The notes: generated by a model from the sequence alone, not told the origin. A stretch of DNA of 64,000 nucleotides from Brevibacillus aydinogluensis (GCF_031954365.1 NZ_JAUSVZ010000004.1); one strand, 5' to 3'. Counted from the first letter of the stretch, positions 8,681-16,774 are shown. Program-made: numbers and translations.

Positions 8681-10012
8681 GTGATCCGTCACAACAGAAG
8701 AAAATGGATGGGAAGTCTCCTTCTCCTCATCACGGCGCTCGTCGTGAGTTCCACCCCGTTCCGCGACCTGACTTCTTTCCCCCATGAATTGCGCTTGATG
8801 GAAGGTTCACTGCAACAGCTTCGCGTCTCCGTGCCCGTCATGGGGACGTTGATCAACAGCAACCCCGACATTTTGCACGTAAACGGAGCAAAGACGCGGG
8901 AAGTCACCGTCGACTTGAGCAAACCGCTGTCTGTCGAGCCGCGCCGCGCAGGTCAGGCACAGCTGCAGGTCAAGTGGCACAACGTTCCGCTGACCGCTGT
9001 CAACGTAAACGTGCTGCCCGATTTGCGGGTCATCCCCGGGGGACAATCGATCGGCGTCAAGTTGCAGACGGCGGGCGTGCTCGTCGTCGGACACCATCTC
9101 GTGGACACAGGCAAGGAAAAGGTTTCGCCCGGGGAGCGAGCGGGTATTCATGTCGGGGACATGATCGTCAAGATAAACGATCTGTACATCAACGACATGA
9201 ATGATGTCAAGAAACTGGTCAACGAAGCAGGGGAGCGCAACACCCCCGTACAGCTGCTGGTCGTACGCGGAAAGGAAAAGCTCAACATGACCCTGCACCC
9301 GGCAAAAGACAAAAAAGACAACGAGTACCGCATGGGGCTATACATCCGCGATTCTGCAGCCGGTGTCGGTACACTGACGTTTATTGACCCCAATACCAAG
9401 GCGTACGGTGCGTTGGGCCACGTGATCTCTGACGTGGACACCGGCCAGGCAATTGCCGTGGGCGACGGCCAGATCGTCGCAGCCAGCGTAACCTCCATTG
9501 AAAAAGGACAGAGCGGCAACCCGGGGGAGAAATTTGCCCGCTTTTACAACGAAAGCGAAGTCCTGGGGACGATCACCAAAAACACGCCGTTCGGCATCTT
9601 TGGCAAGATGAAAGAGCAGCCAAAGCGCGGTTTGTACAATGAGCCGATGCCGATCGCCCTTGCCGAGCAGGTGAAGGAGGGGCCGGCCAAAATTCTCACG
9701 GTGGTGGACGGCCAAAAAGTGGAGGAGTTCTCCATAGAGATCGTCAATGTCGTCAAGCAGCATTTCCCCGCCACGAAGGGCATGATTATCAAAGTAACGG
9801 ACAAGCGTCTGCTGGAGAAAACCGGCGGCATCGTTCAGGGGATGAGCGGCAGTCCGATTATCCAAGACGGTAAGATTGTCGGGGCGGTCACACACGTGTT
9901 TGTCAACGATCCCACCTCGGGATACGGCTGCTACATTGAATGGATGCTGCAAGAGGCAGGCATACCCGTCCGCTCGCAGCAAGGCAAAGCGCCGATCGGG
10001 AGTGCAGCATAG
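8681..10012 (+). CDS. spoIVB: SpoIVB intercompartmental signalling serine peptidase (S55)
   Basis: Forespore-made protease secreted into the intermembrane space. It cleaves SpoIVFA to release SpoIVFB and so activates pro-sigma-K in the mother cell. It has 443 residues: an N-terminal membrane/signal segment (SLLLLITALVVSS), a PDZ domain (about 110-195, with SPGERAGIHVGDMIVKIND) and the S55 domain with the catalytic His in YGALGHV and Ser in QGMSGSPIIQDG. I prefer GTG 8681, nine bases after AGGAG (8667-8671); TTG 8675 is only three bases away. It lies just upstream of spo0A as in other spore formers. Confidence 0.95.
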   Translation: MIRHNRRKWMGSLLLLITALVVSSTPFRDLTSFPHELRLMEGSLQQLRVSVPVMGTLINSNPDILHVNGAKTREVTVDLSKPLSVEPRRAGQAQLQVKWHNVPLTAVNVNVLPDLRVIPGGQSIGVKLQTAGVLVVGHHLVDTGKEKVSPGERAGIHVGDMIVKINDLYINDMNDVKKLVNEAGERNTPVQLLVVRGKEKLNMTLHPAKDKKDNEYRMGLYIRDSAAGVGTLTFIDPNTKAYGALGHVISDVDTGQAIAVGDGQIVAASVTSIEKGQSGNPGEKFARFYNESEVLGTITKNTPFGIFGKMKEQPKRGLYNEPMPIALAEQVKEGPAKILTVVDGQKVEEFSIEIVNVVKQHFPATKGMIIKVTDKRLLEKTGGIVQGMSGSPIIQDGKIVGAVTHVFVNDPTSGYGCYIEWMLQEAGIPVRSQQGKAPIGSAA

Positions 10013-10267
10013 CGTCAGGACATACAGCTTACAGGCACGAACGCATGGCTTTGCGGGACGTGCAAAAACGCCCCTAACCGAAGCACGCTTCAATAGCCGT
10101 CAGCGCTCTCCCGTTGGGCGCGGCGGCTCTTCTCTATGCGGGCGTCCCTTACCGGATATCGCCCAGACGTGCAGGGCGCAAAAGGAAGGGGGCTGCCGCA
10201 TCCAGCCGCATTTTTCGCAAGTGACGGCCGACGGGGGAACGCATACTGACGAAAAGTAGTTGTGAAT
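10013..10267. other. Intergenic region between spoIVB and the spo0A promoter
   Basis: About 250 bases with no gene I can support. The only structure seen is a short hairpin, GGCTG (10191-10195)/CAGCC (10203-10207), followed by GCATTTTT; it may be a weak terminator for spoIVB. A reading frame on the minus strand crosses this region and the spo0A promoter and has no family features. Confidence 0.5.
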
Positions 10268-10274
10268 TGTCGAA
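10268..10274 (+). promoter_or_regulatory. Upstream Spo0A box (0A box)
   Basis: Exact TGTCGAA, the established Spo0A-P binding sequence, 34 bases upstream of the sigma-H -35 element of spo0A. It is probably an autoregulatory site. Confidence 0.65.
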
Positions 10275-10307
10275 ATATCGGAAAAATCATTCAATCTTTC
10301 GTCATTG

Positions 10308-10336
10308 GCAGGAATGACCTGGGGTTTGTCGAATAA
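10308..10336 (+). promoter_or_regulatory. Sigma-H promoter of spo0A with overlapping 0A box
   Basis: The -35 GCAGGAATG (10308-10316) fits RnAGGAwWW except for the last base. After 11 bases the -10 GTCGAATAA (10328-10336) fits RnnGAATww exactly. A second exact 0A box TGTCGAA (10327-10333) overlaps the -10, so Spo0A-P could control RNA polymerase access directly. A near-perfect inverted repeat TTTTCA-TG-TGAAAA lies just downstream. I did not find the vegetative sigma-A promoter known from B. subtilis. Confidence 0.75.
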
Positions 10337-10446
10337 TTTTTCATGTGAAAAGATGGTTTGGACAGATTCCGATCGTTTACATACTTCTGAGATCACCAAT
10401 TCCACCTTCTTTCCAAAATAGATGTTGATTGTAAGGAGGAACGACC

Positions 10447-11235
10447 TTGAACAAGATTGACGTGTTGTTGGCAGATGATAATCGGGAATTTGTGAACCTG
10501 CTGGAAGAGTACATCAGCAGCCAGCATGACATGAACGTCGTCGGGGTGGCGTACAACGGCAACGATGTCATTCGTCTGCTTCAGGAGAGCGTGCCGGATG
10601 TACTGATTCTCGATATTATCATGCCGCACCTCGATGGCCTGGCGGTGCTGGAGCAGATTCAGGCCATGCGTCTGTCTCCGCAGCCCAAAATCATCATGCT
10701 GACCGCGTTTGGTCAGGAAGAAATCACGAAAAAAGCGGTGGAACTGGGAGCTGCCTACTACATTTTGAAACCGTTTGACATGGAAGTGCTGGCTCAACGC
10801 ATCCGCCAGATGACCAGCAGCAAGCCGACCGGTTCGTTTATCAGCGCCGTCAAGCCGCAGTCGTCGCTGGCGGTGAGAGGGCGCAATCTGGATGCCAGCA
10901 TTACCAGCATCATTCACGAGATCGGTGTGCCTGCCCACATCAAGGGGTATTTGTACCTGCGCGAAGCGATCACGATGGTGTACAACGATGTGGAATTGCT
11001 CGGTTCGATCACCAAAGTGCTGTACCCCGACATCGCCAAAAAGTTCAACACGACAGCCAGCCGGGTGGAGCGTGCCATCCGCCACGCCATCGAAGTCGCC
11101 TGGTCGCGGGGGAATCTGGATTCCATCTCCAGCTTGTTCGGCTACACCGTCTCCAACACAAAGGCAAAGCCGACCAACTCCGAGTTTATTGCCATGGTGG
11201 CTGATAAGCTGCGGATTGAAGCGAAAATAAGCTGA
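10447..11235 (+). CDS. spo0A: Sporulation master response regulator Spo0A
   Basis: Phosphorelay end point and master transcription factor of sporulation entry. It has 262 residues. The receiver domain (1-120) carries the acidic pocket Asp10-Asp11, phosphoacceptor Asp56 (VLILDIIMP) and Lys108 (ILKPF). The C-terminal DNA-binding domain contains the recognition-helix region TASRVERAIRHAIEVAWSRG. The start is TTG at 10447, seven bases after a perfect AAGGAGG (10433-10439), matching the MNKIDVLLADDN start. It is monocistronic, with its own sigma-H promoter and a strong terminator. Confidence 0.98.
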   Translation: MNKIDVLLADDNREFVNLLEEYISSQHDMNVVGVAYNGNDVIRLLQESVPDVLILDIIMPHLDGLAVLEQIQAMRLSPQPKIIMLTAFGQEEITKKAVELGAAYYILKPFDMEVLAQRIRQMTSSKPTGSFISAVKPQSSLAVRGRNLDASITSIIHEIGVPAHIKGYLYLREAITMVYNDVELLGSITKVLYPDIAKKFNTTASRVERAIRHAIEVAWSRGNLDSISSLFGYTVSNTKAKPTNSEFIAMVADKLRIEAKIS

Positions 11236-11287
11236 GAAAAAAGAAAATAGATGTATCAAAGATACTGACAATTGGAAGCATTACGAG

Positions 11288-11338
11288 TACCGCTTGTTTA
11301 TTGGTTCCGTATGACCAATGAAGAAGTGGTATTTTTTT
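11288..11338 (+). terminator. Strong terminator of spo0A
   Basis: An 18-base-pair stem (11288-11305 with 11314-11331; one mismatch, two G-T pairs) and an eight-base loop, followed by TTTTTTT. It separates spo0A from the next two genes. Confidence 0.9.
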
Positions 11339-11421
11339 ACAATCCAGAAGGGGGTAAGGCAGGATGAGACATGCCCGGGATATCTTGCTGCCAGAAGTGA
11401 TGAGCAGTACATAATTCTTTA

Positions 11422-11449
11422 TTGATATATTCATAAACATCATTATAAC
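11422..11449 (+). promoter_or_regulatory. Sigma-A type promoter of the RsbT-like/kinase pair
   Basis: TTGATA (11422-11427), 16 bases, TATAAC (11444-11449), in an AT-rich stretch 42 bases before the GTG start. It implies that the two following genes are transcribed separately from spo0A, probably in vegetative cells. Confidence 0.6.
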
Positions 11450-11490
11450 CAAATTAAAATGAAATTTGTTTGGTTCCTTGGAGGATTCCT

Positions 11491-11895
11491 GTGCCGATCA
11501 CCTATCAAAAAGTGAATATCTCTTCCGAAGACGATATTTATTTTGCGTTAAGTACGGTTCGTCATTTTATGAAGCAGCTCCCTTTTTCCGAGGCGGATCA
11601 GCAGAAGATTTTCGTGAGCGTGTCAGAGTTAACCCGAAACATACTGGATCACGCCTTCAGCAAGGGGATCATTTGTTGTGAATTGCTCGAACAGGGAATA
11701 CGCTTGGTCGTTACCGATGAAGGGCCGGGAATTCTCGATGTTGAGGACGTGATCAACGGCAAACGGCGATCGTCGTCACGAGGATTGGGACTCGGCTTAT
11801 CCGGCGTAAAGCGACTGATGGATGAATTCCACATCGAAACTTCAAGGAGAGGAACGAGGATCGTTGCAATCAAATGGGCAACCAAGCAGCCATAA
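11491..11895 (+). CDS. RsbT-like serine/threonine kinase (GHKL anti-sigma/switch kinase)
   Basis: A 134-residue stand-alone GHKL ATPase. The N-box SELTRNILDHAF, the G1 motif TDEGPGILDVEDVI and the C-terminal block GVKRLMDEFHIETSRRGTRIVAIKW match RsbT closely. RsbT phosphorylates STAS proteins of the stressosome and, once released, activates RsbU. I chose GTG 11491, six bases after TTGGAGG, rather than TTG 11470, which lacks a site. It overlaps by 32 bases a gene whose product ends in an RsbR-type STAS domain, a natural RsbT substrate. No RsbS, RsbU, RsbV or RsbW gene is in the window. The family call is firm; the role is inferred. Confidence 0.85.
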   Translation: MPITYQKVNISSEDDIYFALSTVRHFMKQLPFSEADQQKIFVSVSELTRNILDHAFSKGIICCELLEQGIRLVVTDEGPGILDVEDVINGKRRSSSRGLGLGLSGVKRLMDEFHIETSRRGTRIVAIKWATKQP

Positions 11896-13396
11896 CACAC
11901 AAAAGACAGAAGATACCTTGAGCCGCCTTGCTTCGATCGGCCAAATTGCAGCGGGGATCGCACATGAAGTGAGAAATCCGTTAACCGCAGTGAAGGGATT
12001 TTTGCAGCTGCTCAAGGAAGAGATTTCCCATGGGTATTTGGATATTGCCTGTTCCGAACTGGACCAGGCGATTGCGACGCTGCAGGATTTGCTGCAGGTA
12101 TCCAAACCTGATTTGGAAGAAGAGTCGTATCTTTCGATCAATCTCTGTTCCGAATTGGAGTCTCTGCTCTACTTGTTTCAGGATCAAATCTATCGGGTGC
12201 AAATTGTCCGGAACTTTCGCAATTGTGATGAAGTTATCTGGGGAAAACGCAACCAGTTGAAGAAAGCCTTTTTCAATCTCTTGAAAAATGCGTTTGAAGC
12301 CATTCCCCATGAAGGCATCATCACCATCGACCATTACCGTATGGGTGACTTTGTGTACGTCAGCATTTCGGACACAGGAGTCGGTGTGCCGAGGGAAAAG
12401 CTTCAACTGTTGGGTACTCCCTTCTTCACAACAAAAGATGAGGGGACGGGCATGGGCCTGACACAGGTGTTTTCAACCATTTATCAACATGGAGGAACCA
12501 TTGAGGTAAAGAGTACAGAAGGCATCGGCACAACATTCACCATTCAGTTTCCGATTGAAATGATCGAACAAATTGGAGTGATGGATATGAACATGCAATA
12601 CGTGGAAGGCCAGAGTTTTCAAGAGTATTTCGCCATGAATGAAGATCGCTTTCACGAGCTGTTTGCCCACGAAACGAAAGGGACCAACCAGCTCATCGCC
12701 GACTCCATGTACAATATTAATGTAGGGGACATTTTTGTCAGAATGGCCAAACTCCTGGTCGAAGAGCGGCAGCATGAGCTGACGATGCTCGCGAAGGAAC
12801 TGGGCAAGACGGGTGCGAGAAATGATGTCCCGCTCGTCATCAAACTGGAATTGATCCAGGCGTTTCGCAAGGTGTATTGGAATTTATTACATAACTATTA
12901 TCAGAATGTCGGACTGGACATGGAAGGTGTCTTCCAGCTTGGCATCAAAACGAATTTTCTCTTGGATCATTACATTTTCCACTATTTCTCCAGTTACATC
13001 GAGTACAAGGATGAACTGCTGCGTTCCCACCGTGAAACGATAGATGACCTGTCGGTTCCCATCATTCCGTTATCCGCTTCCATGGCGGTGCTGCCCATTG
13101 TCGGCACCCTGGATACCTATCGGGCGAAAAAAGTGCAGGAGCGGACGCTCAATCAAATTGCCAACCTGAAGATTCAAAAAATTATTATTGATTTGTCCGG
13201 TGTGGCGTTCATGGACACAGCCGTGGTGGGCCATTTGTTTCGCATCGTAGAAGGAATCGGGCTGCTCGGATGCAAGGCGATCATCACCGGGATTCGCCCG
13301 GAAATCGCCAACACCATGATCGAATTGGGCATTGCGTTTACTGAAAAGGTGGTGACCAAGGCCACGCTGCAGCAAGCCTTGGAGGAGCTTCAATAA
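11864..13396 (+). CDS. Fusion protein: histidine kinase plus RsbR-like stressosome module with STAS domain
   Basis: Single uninterrupted frame, 510 residues from TTG 11864 (preceded by AAGGAGAGG and GAGGA); ATG 11822 would add 14 residues. The first half is a soluble kinase: H-box GIAHEVRNPL (His34), N-box KKAFFNLLKNAFEAI (about 133-147), G1 SDTGVGVP, F-box PFFTTK, G2 GTGMGLTQV. From about residue 245 it changes to an RsbR-type N-domain (GDIFVRMAKLLVEERQHEL, FRKVYWNLLHNYY) and a C-terminal STAS domain (about 398-505) with DLSGVAFMDTAVVGHL and TGIRPEIANTM. Thr452 and Thr484 appear to sit where RsbR proteins are phosphorylated (alignment from memory). No transmembrane segment is seen. I know no described protein with this architecture. 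Its position after spo0A and the RsbT-like gene suggests a link between stress sensing and the sporulation phosphorelay. Confidence 0.85.
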   Translation: MQSNGQPSSHNTQKTEDTLSRLASIGQIAAGIAHEVRNPLTAVKGFLQLLKEEISHGYLDIACSELDQAIATLQDLLQVSKPDLEEESYLSINLCSELESLLYLFQDQIYRVQIVRNFRNCDEVIWGKRNQLKKAFFNLLKNAFEAIPHEGIITIDHYRMGDFVYVSISDTGVGVPREKLQLLGTPFFTTKDEGTGMGLTQVFSTIYQHGGTIEVKSTEGIGTTFTIQFPIEMIEQIGVMDMNMQYVEGQSFQEYFAMNEDRFHELFAHETKGTNQLIADSMYNINVGDIFVRMAKLLVEERQHELTMLAKELGKTGARNDVPLVIKLELIQAFRKVYWNLLHNYYQNVGLDMEGVFQLGIKTNFLLDHYIFHYFSSYIEYKDELLRSHRETIDDLSVPIIPLSASMAVLPIVGTLDTYRAKKVQERTLNQIANLKIQKIIIDLSGVAFMDTAVVGHLFRIVEGIGLLGCKAIITGIRPEIANTMIELGIAFTEKVVTKATLQQALEELQ

Positions 13397-13423
13397 ATAT
13401 GGAAAGCATTTTCTGGAAACCTG

Positions 13424-13451
13424 CCCCCTTATCCAAGAGGGGGTTCTTTTT
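13424..13451 (+). terminator. Terminator after the kinase-STAS gene
   Basis: CCCCCT (13424-13429) pairs with AGGGGG (13438-13443) around an eight-base loop, followed by TTCTTTTTG. Confidence 0.85.
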
Positions 13452-13476
13452 GTATAGCCTCCATGCTGCGAGCAGG

Positions 13477-13507
13477 CACATTGCGTTGGCGGACTTCTCG
13501 CAATGTG
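13477..13507. promoter_or_regulatory. Inverted repeat abutting the carbonic anhydrase promoter
   Basis: CACATTGCG (13477-13485) and CGCAATGTG (13499-13507) are perfect nine-base arms separated by 13 bases. The right arm touches the -35 hexamer. It is a candidate operator for an unidentified regulator. Confidence 0.45.
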
Positions 13508-13535
13508 TTGATTCCCTGCTTCTTTCTAGTACAAT
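13508..13535 (+). promoter_or_regulatory. Sigma-A promoter of the carbonic anhydrase gene
   Basis: TTGATT (13508-13513), 16 bases, TACAAT (13530-13535), 35 bases before the ATG. Confidence 0.6.
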
Positions 13536-13570
13536 GAGGAAATAACCCTTGCAAAGAGTGGTGATCACGC

Positions 13571-14149
13571 ATGACCAAACTGGAAGAGATTCTCGCGTAC
13601 AACCGCGGGTTTGTCGCTCGTGGGGAATACGAGGCATTCAAGACAACCAAATTCCCGGACAAGCGTCTGGTGATCCTGTCCTGTATGGATACCCGGCTGG
13701 AAGAACTGCTGCCCAAGGCGATGAATTTGCGCAACGGGGATTTCAAGCACGTGAAGAGTGCGGGGGCGATCGTGTCCCATCCATTTGGCAGTGTCATGCG
13801 CAGCATCCTCGTCGCGCTGTATGCCTTGAACGCGGAAGAAGTGATGGTCGTGGGACATTACGACTGCGGGATGAGCATGATCTCCGCCGAAGACATGCTG
13901 AACAGAATGAAACAGCAGGGGATTACCGACGAGACGATTTCCTTGCTGCTAAATGCCGGGATCAATCTGAAGACCTGGCTGCGCGGCTTTGACAGCGTGG
14001 AGGAAAGCGTGAAACGAAGCGTCGAGGTTATTTCAAACCACCCACTGCTGCCGTGCGGGGTGCCGGTGCACGGCCTGTTAATCAATCCGGAGACCGGGCA
14101 GCTGGACCTGGTCGTCAACGGCTATGAGAGAATTGCTTGCGACGAGTAA
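13571..14149 (+). CDS. Beta-class carbonic anhydrase
   Basis: Zinc enzyme interconverting CO2 and bicarbonate, cytoplasmic. It has 192 residues. Zinc ligands are Cys38 in LSCMDTRLEELLP, His96 and Cys99 in VVGHYDCGM, with the Asp40/Arg42 dyad of the family. It resembles the short beta-type enzymes of Bacillales (YtiB-like). The 3' end overlaps the start region of the following phosphoesterase gene by 26 bases, implying co-transcription. Confidence 0.93.
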   Translation: MTKLEEILAYNRGFVARGEYEAFKTTKFPDKRLVILSCMDTRLEELLPKAMNLRNGDFKHVKSAGAIVSHPFGSVMRSILVALYALNAEEVMVVGHYDCGMSMISAEDMLNRMKQQGITDETISLLLNAGINLKTWLRGFDSVEESVKRSVEVISNHPLLPCGVPVHGLLINPETGQLDLVVNGYERIACDE

Positions 14150-15005
14150 GCGGCGGTTGGATGTCATTACCCGGAGGCGTTTTATGACAAAAGGCATGCA
14201 CTGGCTCCTGGGGCTGCTCGGGGTGGGGGCACTGTGCGGAGCCTACGGATACGGGTGGGAACGGCATCAACTGGAAGTGGTCTCGCTGTCGATCACACTT
14301 CCCGATTGGCCGCAGGTGCTGAAAGGTGTCCGTCTGGTCCATTTTAGCGACACGCACCTGGGACCGTACTGGGGATTGGAACAACTGCAGCGCGTGGTGG
14401 ATGTGATCAATCGGGAGAAGCCTGATCTGATCTGCTTTACCGGCGACCTGGTGGACGAGAGCACGCGGCTGCTGTCCGCGGCGGTTCCCATGCTGCGGGG
14501 ACTGCAGGCGCCGCTCGGCAAGTTTGCCGTACTGGGCAACCACGACTGGCGCTACGGGCAGCAGGATGTTATCCACCAGGCGCTCGTGGATGCGGACTTT
14601 CAGGTCCTGGACAACCGACATGTGCGGACAGAGTACAAAGGGGCCGGTCTCTATGTGGCCGGCGTGGACGACGTGCTGCACGGCACGCCTGACGTGCAGG
14701 CGGCATTGGCGGGCATTGCCCCAGGCGAACCGGTAATCCTGCTTGTGCACGAACCGGACTTTGCCGATGTGGCTGCCCGTCATCATGTCCATCTGCAGTT
14801 GTCCGGCCACAGTCACGGCGGACAGGTGCGCCTCCCGCTCATCGGCCACGTATTGACACCACCGCTTGGCCAAAAATACGTGTCCGGCCTGATGCAGGCA
14901 GGCGAGCGCAAGATGCCGGTCTATACCAGCAGGGGATTGGGCACGACCATTTTGCCGGTCCGGTTTCTCTGCCGGCCGGAAGTGACCGTCCTCACGCTGG
15001 TTTAG
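14124..15005 (+). CDS. YkuE-like metallophosphoesterase with Tat-type signal
   Basis: Calcineurin-like phosphodiesterase, 293 residues. Metal motifs in order are FSDTHLG, FTGDLVDE, LGNHDW, LLVHEPDF and LSGHSHGGQ. The N-terminus has a twin-arginine motif TRRRFMTKG followed by a hydrophobic stretch (WLLGLLGVGALCGAYGYG), as in B. subtilis YkuE, a known Tat substrate active at the cell surface. The start is uncertain: ATG 14124 keeps the Tat motif but has no good ribosome site. ATG 14184 sits seven bases after GGAGG, but that GGAGG is itself part of the arginine codons, and starting there would delete the Tat motif. It converges on lysR, and the two stop codons overlap. Confidence 0.88.
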   Translation: MRELLATSKRRLDVITRRRFMTKGMHWLLGLLGVGALCGAYGYGWERHQLEVVSLSITLPDWPQVLKGVRLVHFSDTHLGPYWGLEQLQRVVDVINREKPDLICFTGDLVDESTRLLSAAVPMLRGLQAPLGKFAVLGNHDWRYGQQDVIHQALVDADFQVLDNRHVRTEYKGAGLYVAGVDDVLHGTPDVQAALAGIAPGEPVILLVHEPDFADVAARHHVHLQLSGHSHGGQVRLPLIGHVLTPPLGQKYVSGLMQAGERKMPVYTSRGLGTTILPVRFLCRPEVTVLTLV

Positions 15006-15868
15006 TAGGCGCTTTTGATCCACTGGACAAACTGCTGAAATGCGTCGTCCTCCTTTTTGGCATGCAGGTAGGCAATCAAGGTGGGGCGGGTCAGTTGGCC
15101 GTTGGCAATGTCCATGGCAATCAGTCGTCCCGCGTCCACCTCTTCCCGAATGGTTCGTTCCGGCAGCATGGTGACACCGAGCTGCTGGAGGACCATTTTT
15201 TTGACTGCACTGAAACTGTCCAGTTCCATGACGACGTTGGGAAATACGCCGTGCTGCGCCAGGAACCGGTCAACCCGCTGCCGGAACGGCGCGGTATGGT
15301 CGCCGAAAGCGATGACGGGCTCTGCTCCCCAGTGGGAAAAACCGGGGAATCCGCTTGCCCATGGATGTTCGGGAGCGGTCACCAGGAGAATCCGGTCGCA
15401 AGGCAGGAACTCCTGATGAATGTACGGATGGTACACCTCGTGGCCAAGAAAGGCGATGTCGGCGGCACCGGTGAGGAGGGCGGCGATTGATTCCTCGTAA
15501 AGCGTGGAGCGGACGAAACAGGTAAAGTGCGGGTGAGCGCGCCGGTACTCGCCGATCAGGCGGGGCAGCTCGTACGACGCGAACGCTTTGCCAGCAACGA
15601 TTGTCAGCGCCTGAGGCTTTTCCCTGTGCTGGGTAAATGCACGGAGCTGTTCGACGACGGAGGCCGCAACCGGCAGAAGGCGCCTCCCTTCCCCGGTCAG
15701 GCTGACGCCTGTAGCGGTGCGGACGAATAGCGGTGTGCCCACTTGCCGTTCCAACTGCTTGAGCCGGTGGGTCACGGTGGATTGGGCGAGAAACATGGCT
15801 TGGGCCGCCCGGTTCAGCGAACCGTAACGGGCAATCGCCAAAAACACCTCCAGGCTTTGCAAATCCAT
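15002..15868 (-). CDS. LysR family transcriptional regulator
   Basis: 288 residues, starting MDLQSLEVFLAIARYGSLNR after AGGAGG at good spacing; an upstream in-frame ATG adds 21 unrelated residues. It has an N-terminal winged HTH (AQSTVTHRLKQLERQVG, about 20-50) and a LysR substrate-binding domain from about 88. The effector is unknown. It is divergent from a methyltransferase gene with a dyad between them, the usual arrangement for a LysR regulator and its target. It is tail-to-tail with the phosphoesterase without a terminator. Confidence 0.92.
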   Translation of the reverse strand: MDLQSLEVFLAIARYGSLNRAAQAMFLAQSTVTHRLKQLERQVGTPLFVRTATGVSLTGEGRRLLPVAASVVEQLRAFTQHREKPQALTIVAGKAFASYELPRLIGEYRRAHPHFTCFVRSTLYEESIAALLTGAADIAFLGHEVYHPYIHQEFLPCDRILLVTAPEHPWASGFPGFSHWGAEPVIAFGDHTAPFRQRVDRFLAQHGVFPNVVMELDSFSAVKKMVLQQLGVTMLPERTIREEVDAGRLIAMDIANGQLTRPTLIAYLHAKKEDDAFQQFVQWIKSAY

Positions 15869-15920
15869 GGGAACCTCCTGAAACGATCTGGTTGTTGAAG
15901 TTATCGAATAGATGGATAGC

Positions 15921-15943
15921 TTGTTATTCATATTCTATAACAA
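15921..15943. promoter_or_regulatory. Candidate LysR operator in the divergent region
   Basis: TTGTTAT (15921-15927) and ATAACAA (15937-15943) form a perfect seven-base dyad with a nine-base spacer, in the 119-base gap between lysR and the first methyltransferase. This resembles the AT-rich dyads bound by LysR proteins. Confidence 0.45.
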
Positions 15944-15987
15944 AGCGGTTTGTGTATGGAATAGGATGGGATCAGGAGGTGGTCTCC

Positions 15988-16773
15988 ATGAGACAGGATG
16001 ACGTGAAAACAACGGTTCAACAACAATTCGGCCGCCACGCCGAGTCATATGTGACCAGCGCGACGCACGCCAAGGGGGAGGACTTGCCGCTCCTGGTCGA
16101 ATGGCTGAAGCCACGCGGCGATTGGGTGGTGCTGGATGTGGCGACCGGCGGCGGCCATGTGGCCAAAACGCTGGCTCCGCACTGCCGCTTCGTTGTGTCC
16201 ACCGACCTGACTGCACCGATGCTGGAGGCTGCAGCTAATGCTCACCGGGAGGCCGGATTGACGAATCTTGTGTACGTGCAGGCGGACGCGGAACAACTGC
16301 CGTTTTTGTCCGAATCGTTTGACGCCGTATGCTGCCGCATTGCCGCCCATCACTTTCCCGACCCGGACGCGTTTGTCCGTGAGGCGAGCCGTGTGCTTCG
16401 TCCTGGCGGCATGTTTTTGCTGATCGACAACGTGGTGCCCGATGAACCGGAGTTGGCCGAGATTGTCAACCGGGTGGAGAAATTGCGCGACATCAGCCAC
16501 GTGCGCTGTCTGTCGGTAGCGGAGTGGCGGCAACTGTTGCAGAAATACGGCCTAATGGAACGCAAGGACCGCCTGCGCCAAAAGCGCTTCCTGTTTTCAG
16601 AGTGGGTCGCCCGGACCTCCTCATCCAAGGAGCAGGAGGAAGCAGTGGAGCGCTGCCTGCTGGATGCGCCGCAGGCGATGAAAGCATACTGGAATCTGGA
16701 CGTGCGGAACGGACGCGTCCAGTCGCACCAGATCGACGAGTGGATGGTCTTGTGCCAAAAAGGGGGAAAGTGA
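15988..16773 (+). CDS. Class I SAM-dependent methyltransferase (UbiE/YcgJ-like)
   Basis: 261 residues. The SAM-binding motif I is VVLDVATGGGHVAKTLAP (about residues 45-62), and motif II/III is seen as ADAEQLPFLSESFDAVCC and VLRPGGMFLLID. The substrate cannot be told from sequence; the small-molecule YcgJ/UbiE-like group is closest. The ATG at 15988 follows AGGAGGTG. It is one base from a second, only distantly similar methyltransferase, forming a two-gene unit divergent from lysR. Confidence 0.88.
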   Translation: MRQDDVKTTVQQQFGRHAESYVTSATHAKGEDLPLLVEWLKPRGDWVVLDVATGGGHVAKTLAPHCRFVVSTDLTAPMLEAAANAHREAGLTNLVYVQADAEQLPFLSESFDAVCCRIAAHHFPDPDAFVREASRVLRPGGMFLLIDNVVPDEPELAEIVNRVEKLRDISHVRCLSVAEWRQLLQKYGLMERKDRLRQKRFLFSEWVARTSSSKEQEEAVERCLLDAPQAMKAYWNLDVRNGRVQSHQIDEWMVLCQKGGK

Positions 16774-16774
16774 G

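Noticed and set aside
10100..10405. 101-codon minus-strand frame between spoIVB and spo0A
   Set aside because: It covers the sigma-H promoter and both 0A boxes, has no ribosome site and no recognisable domain.
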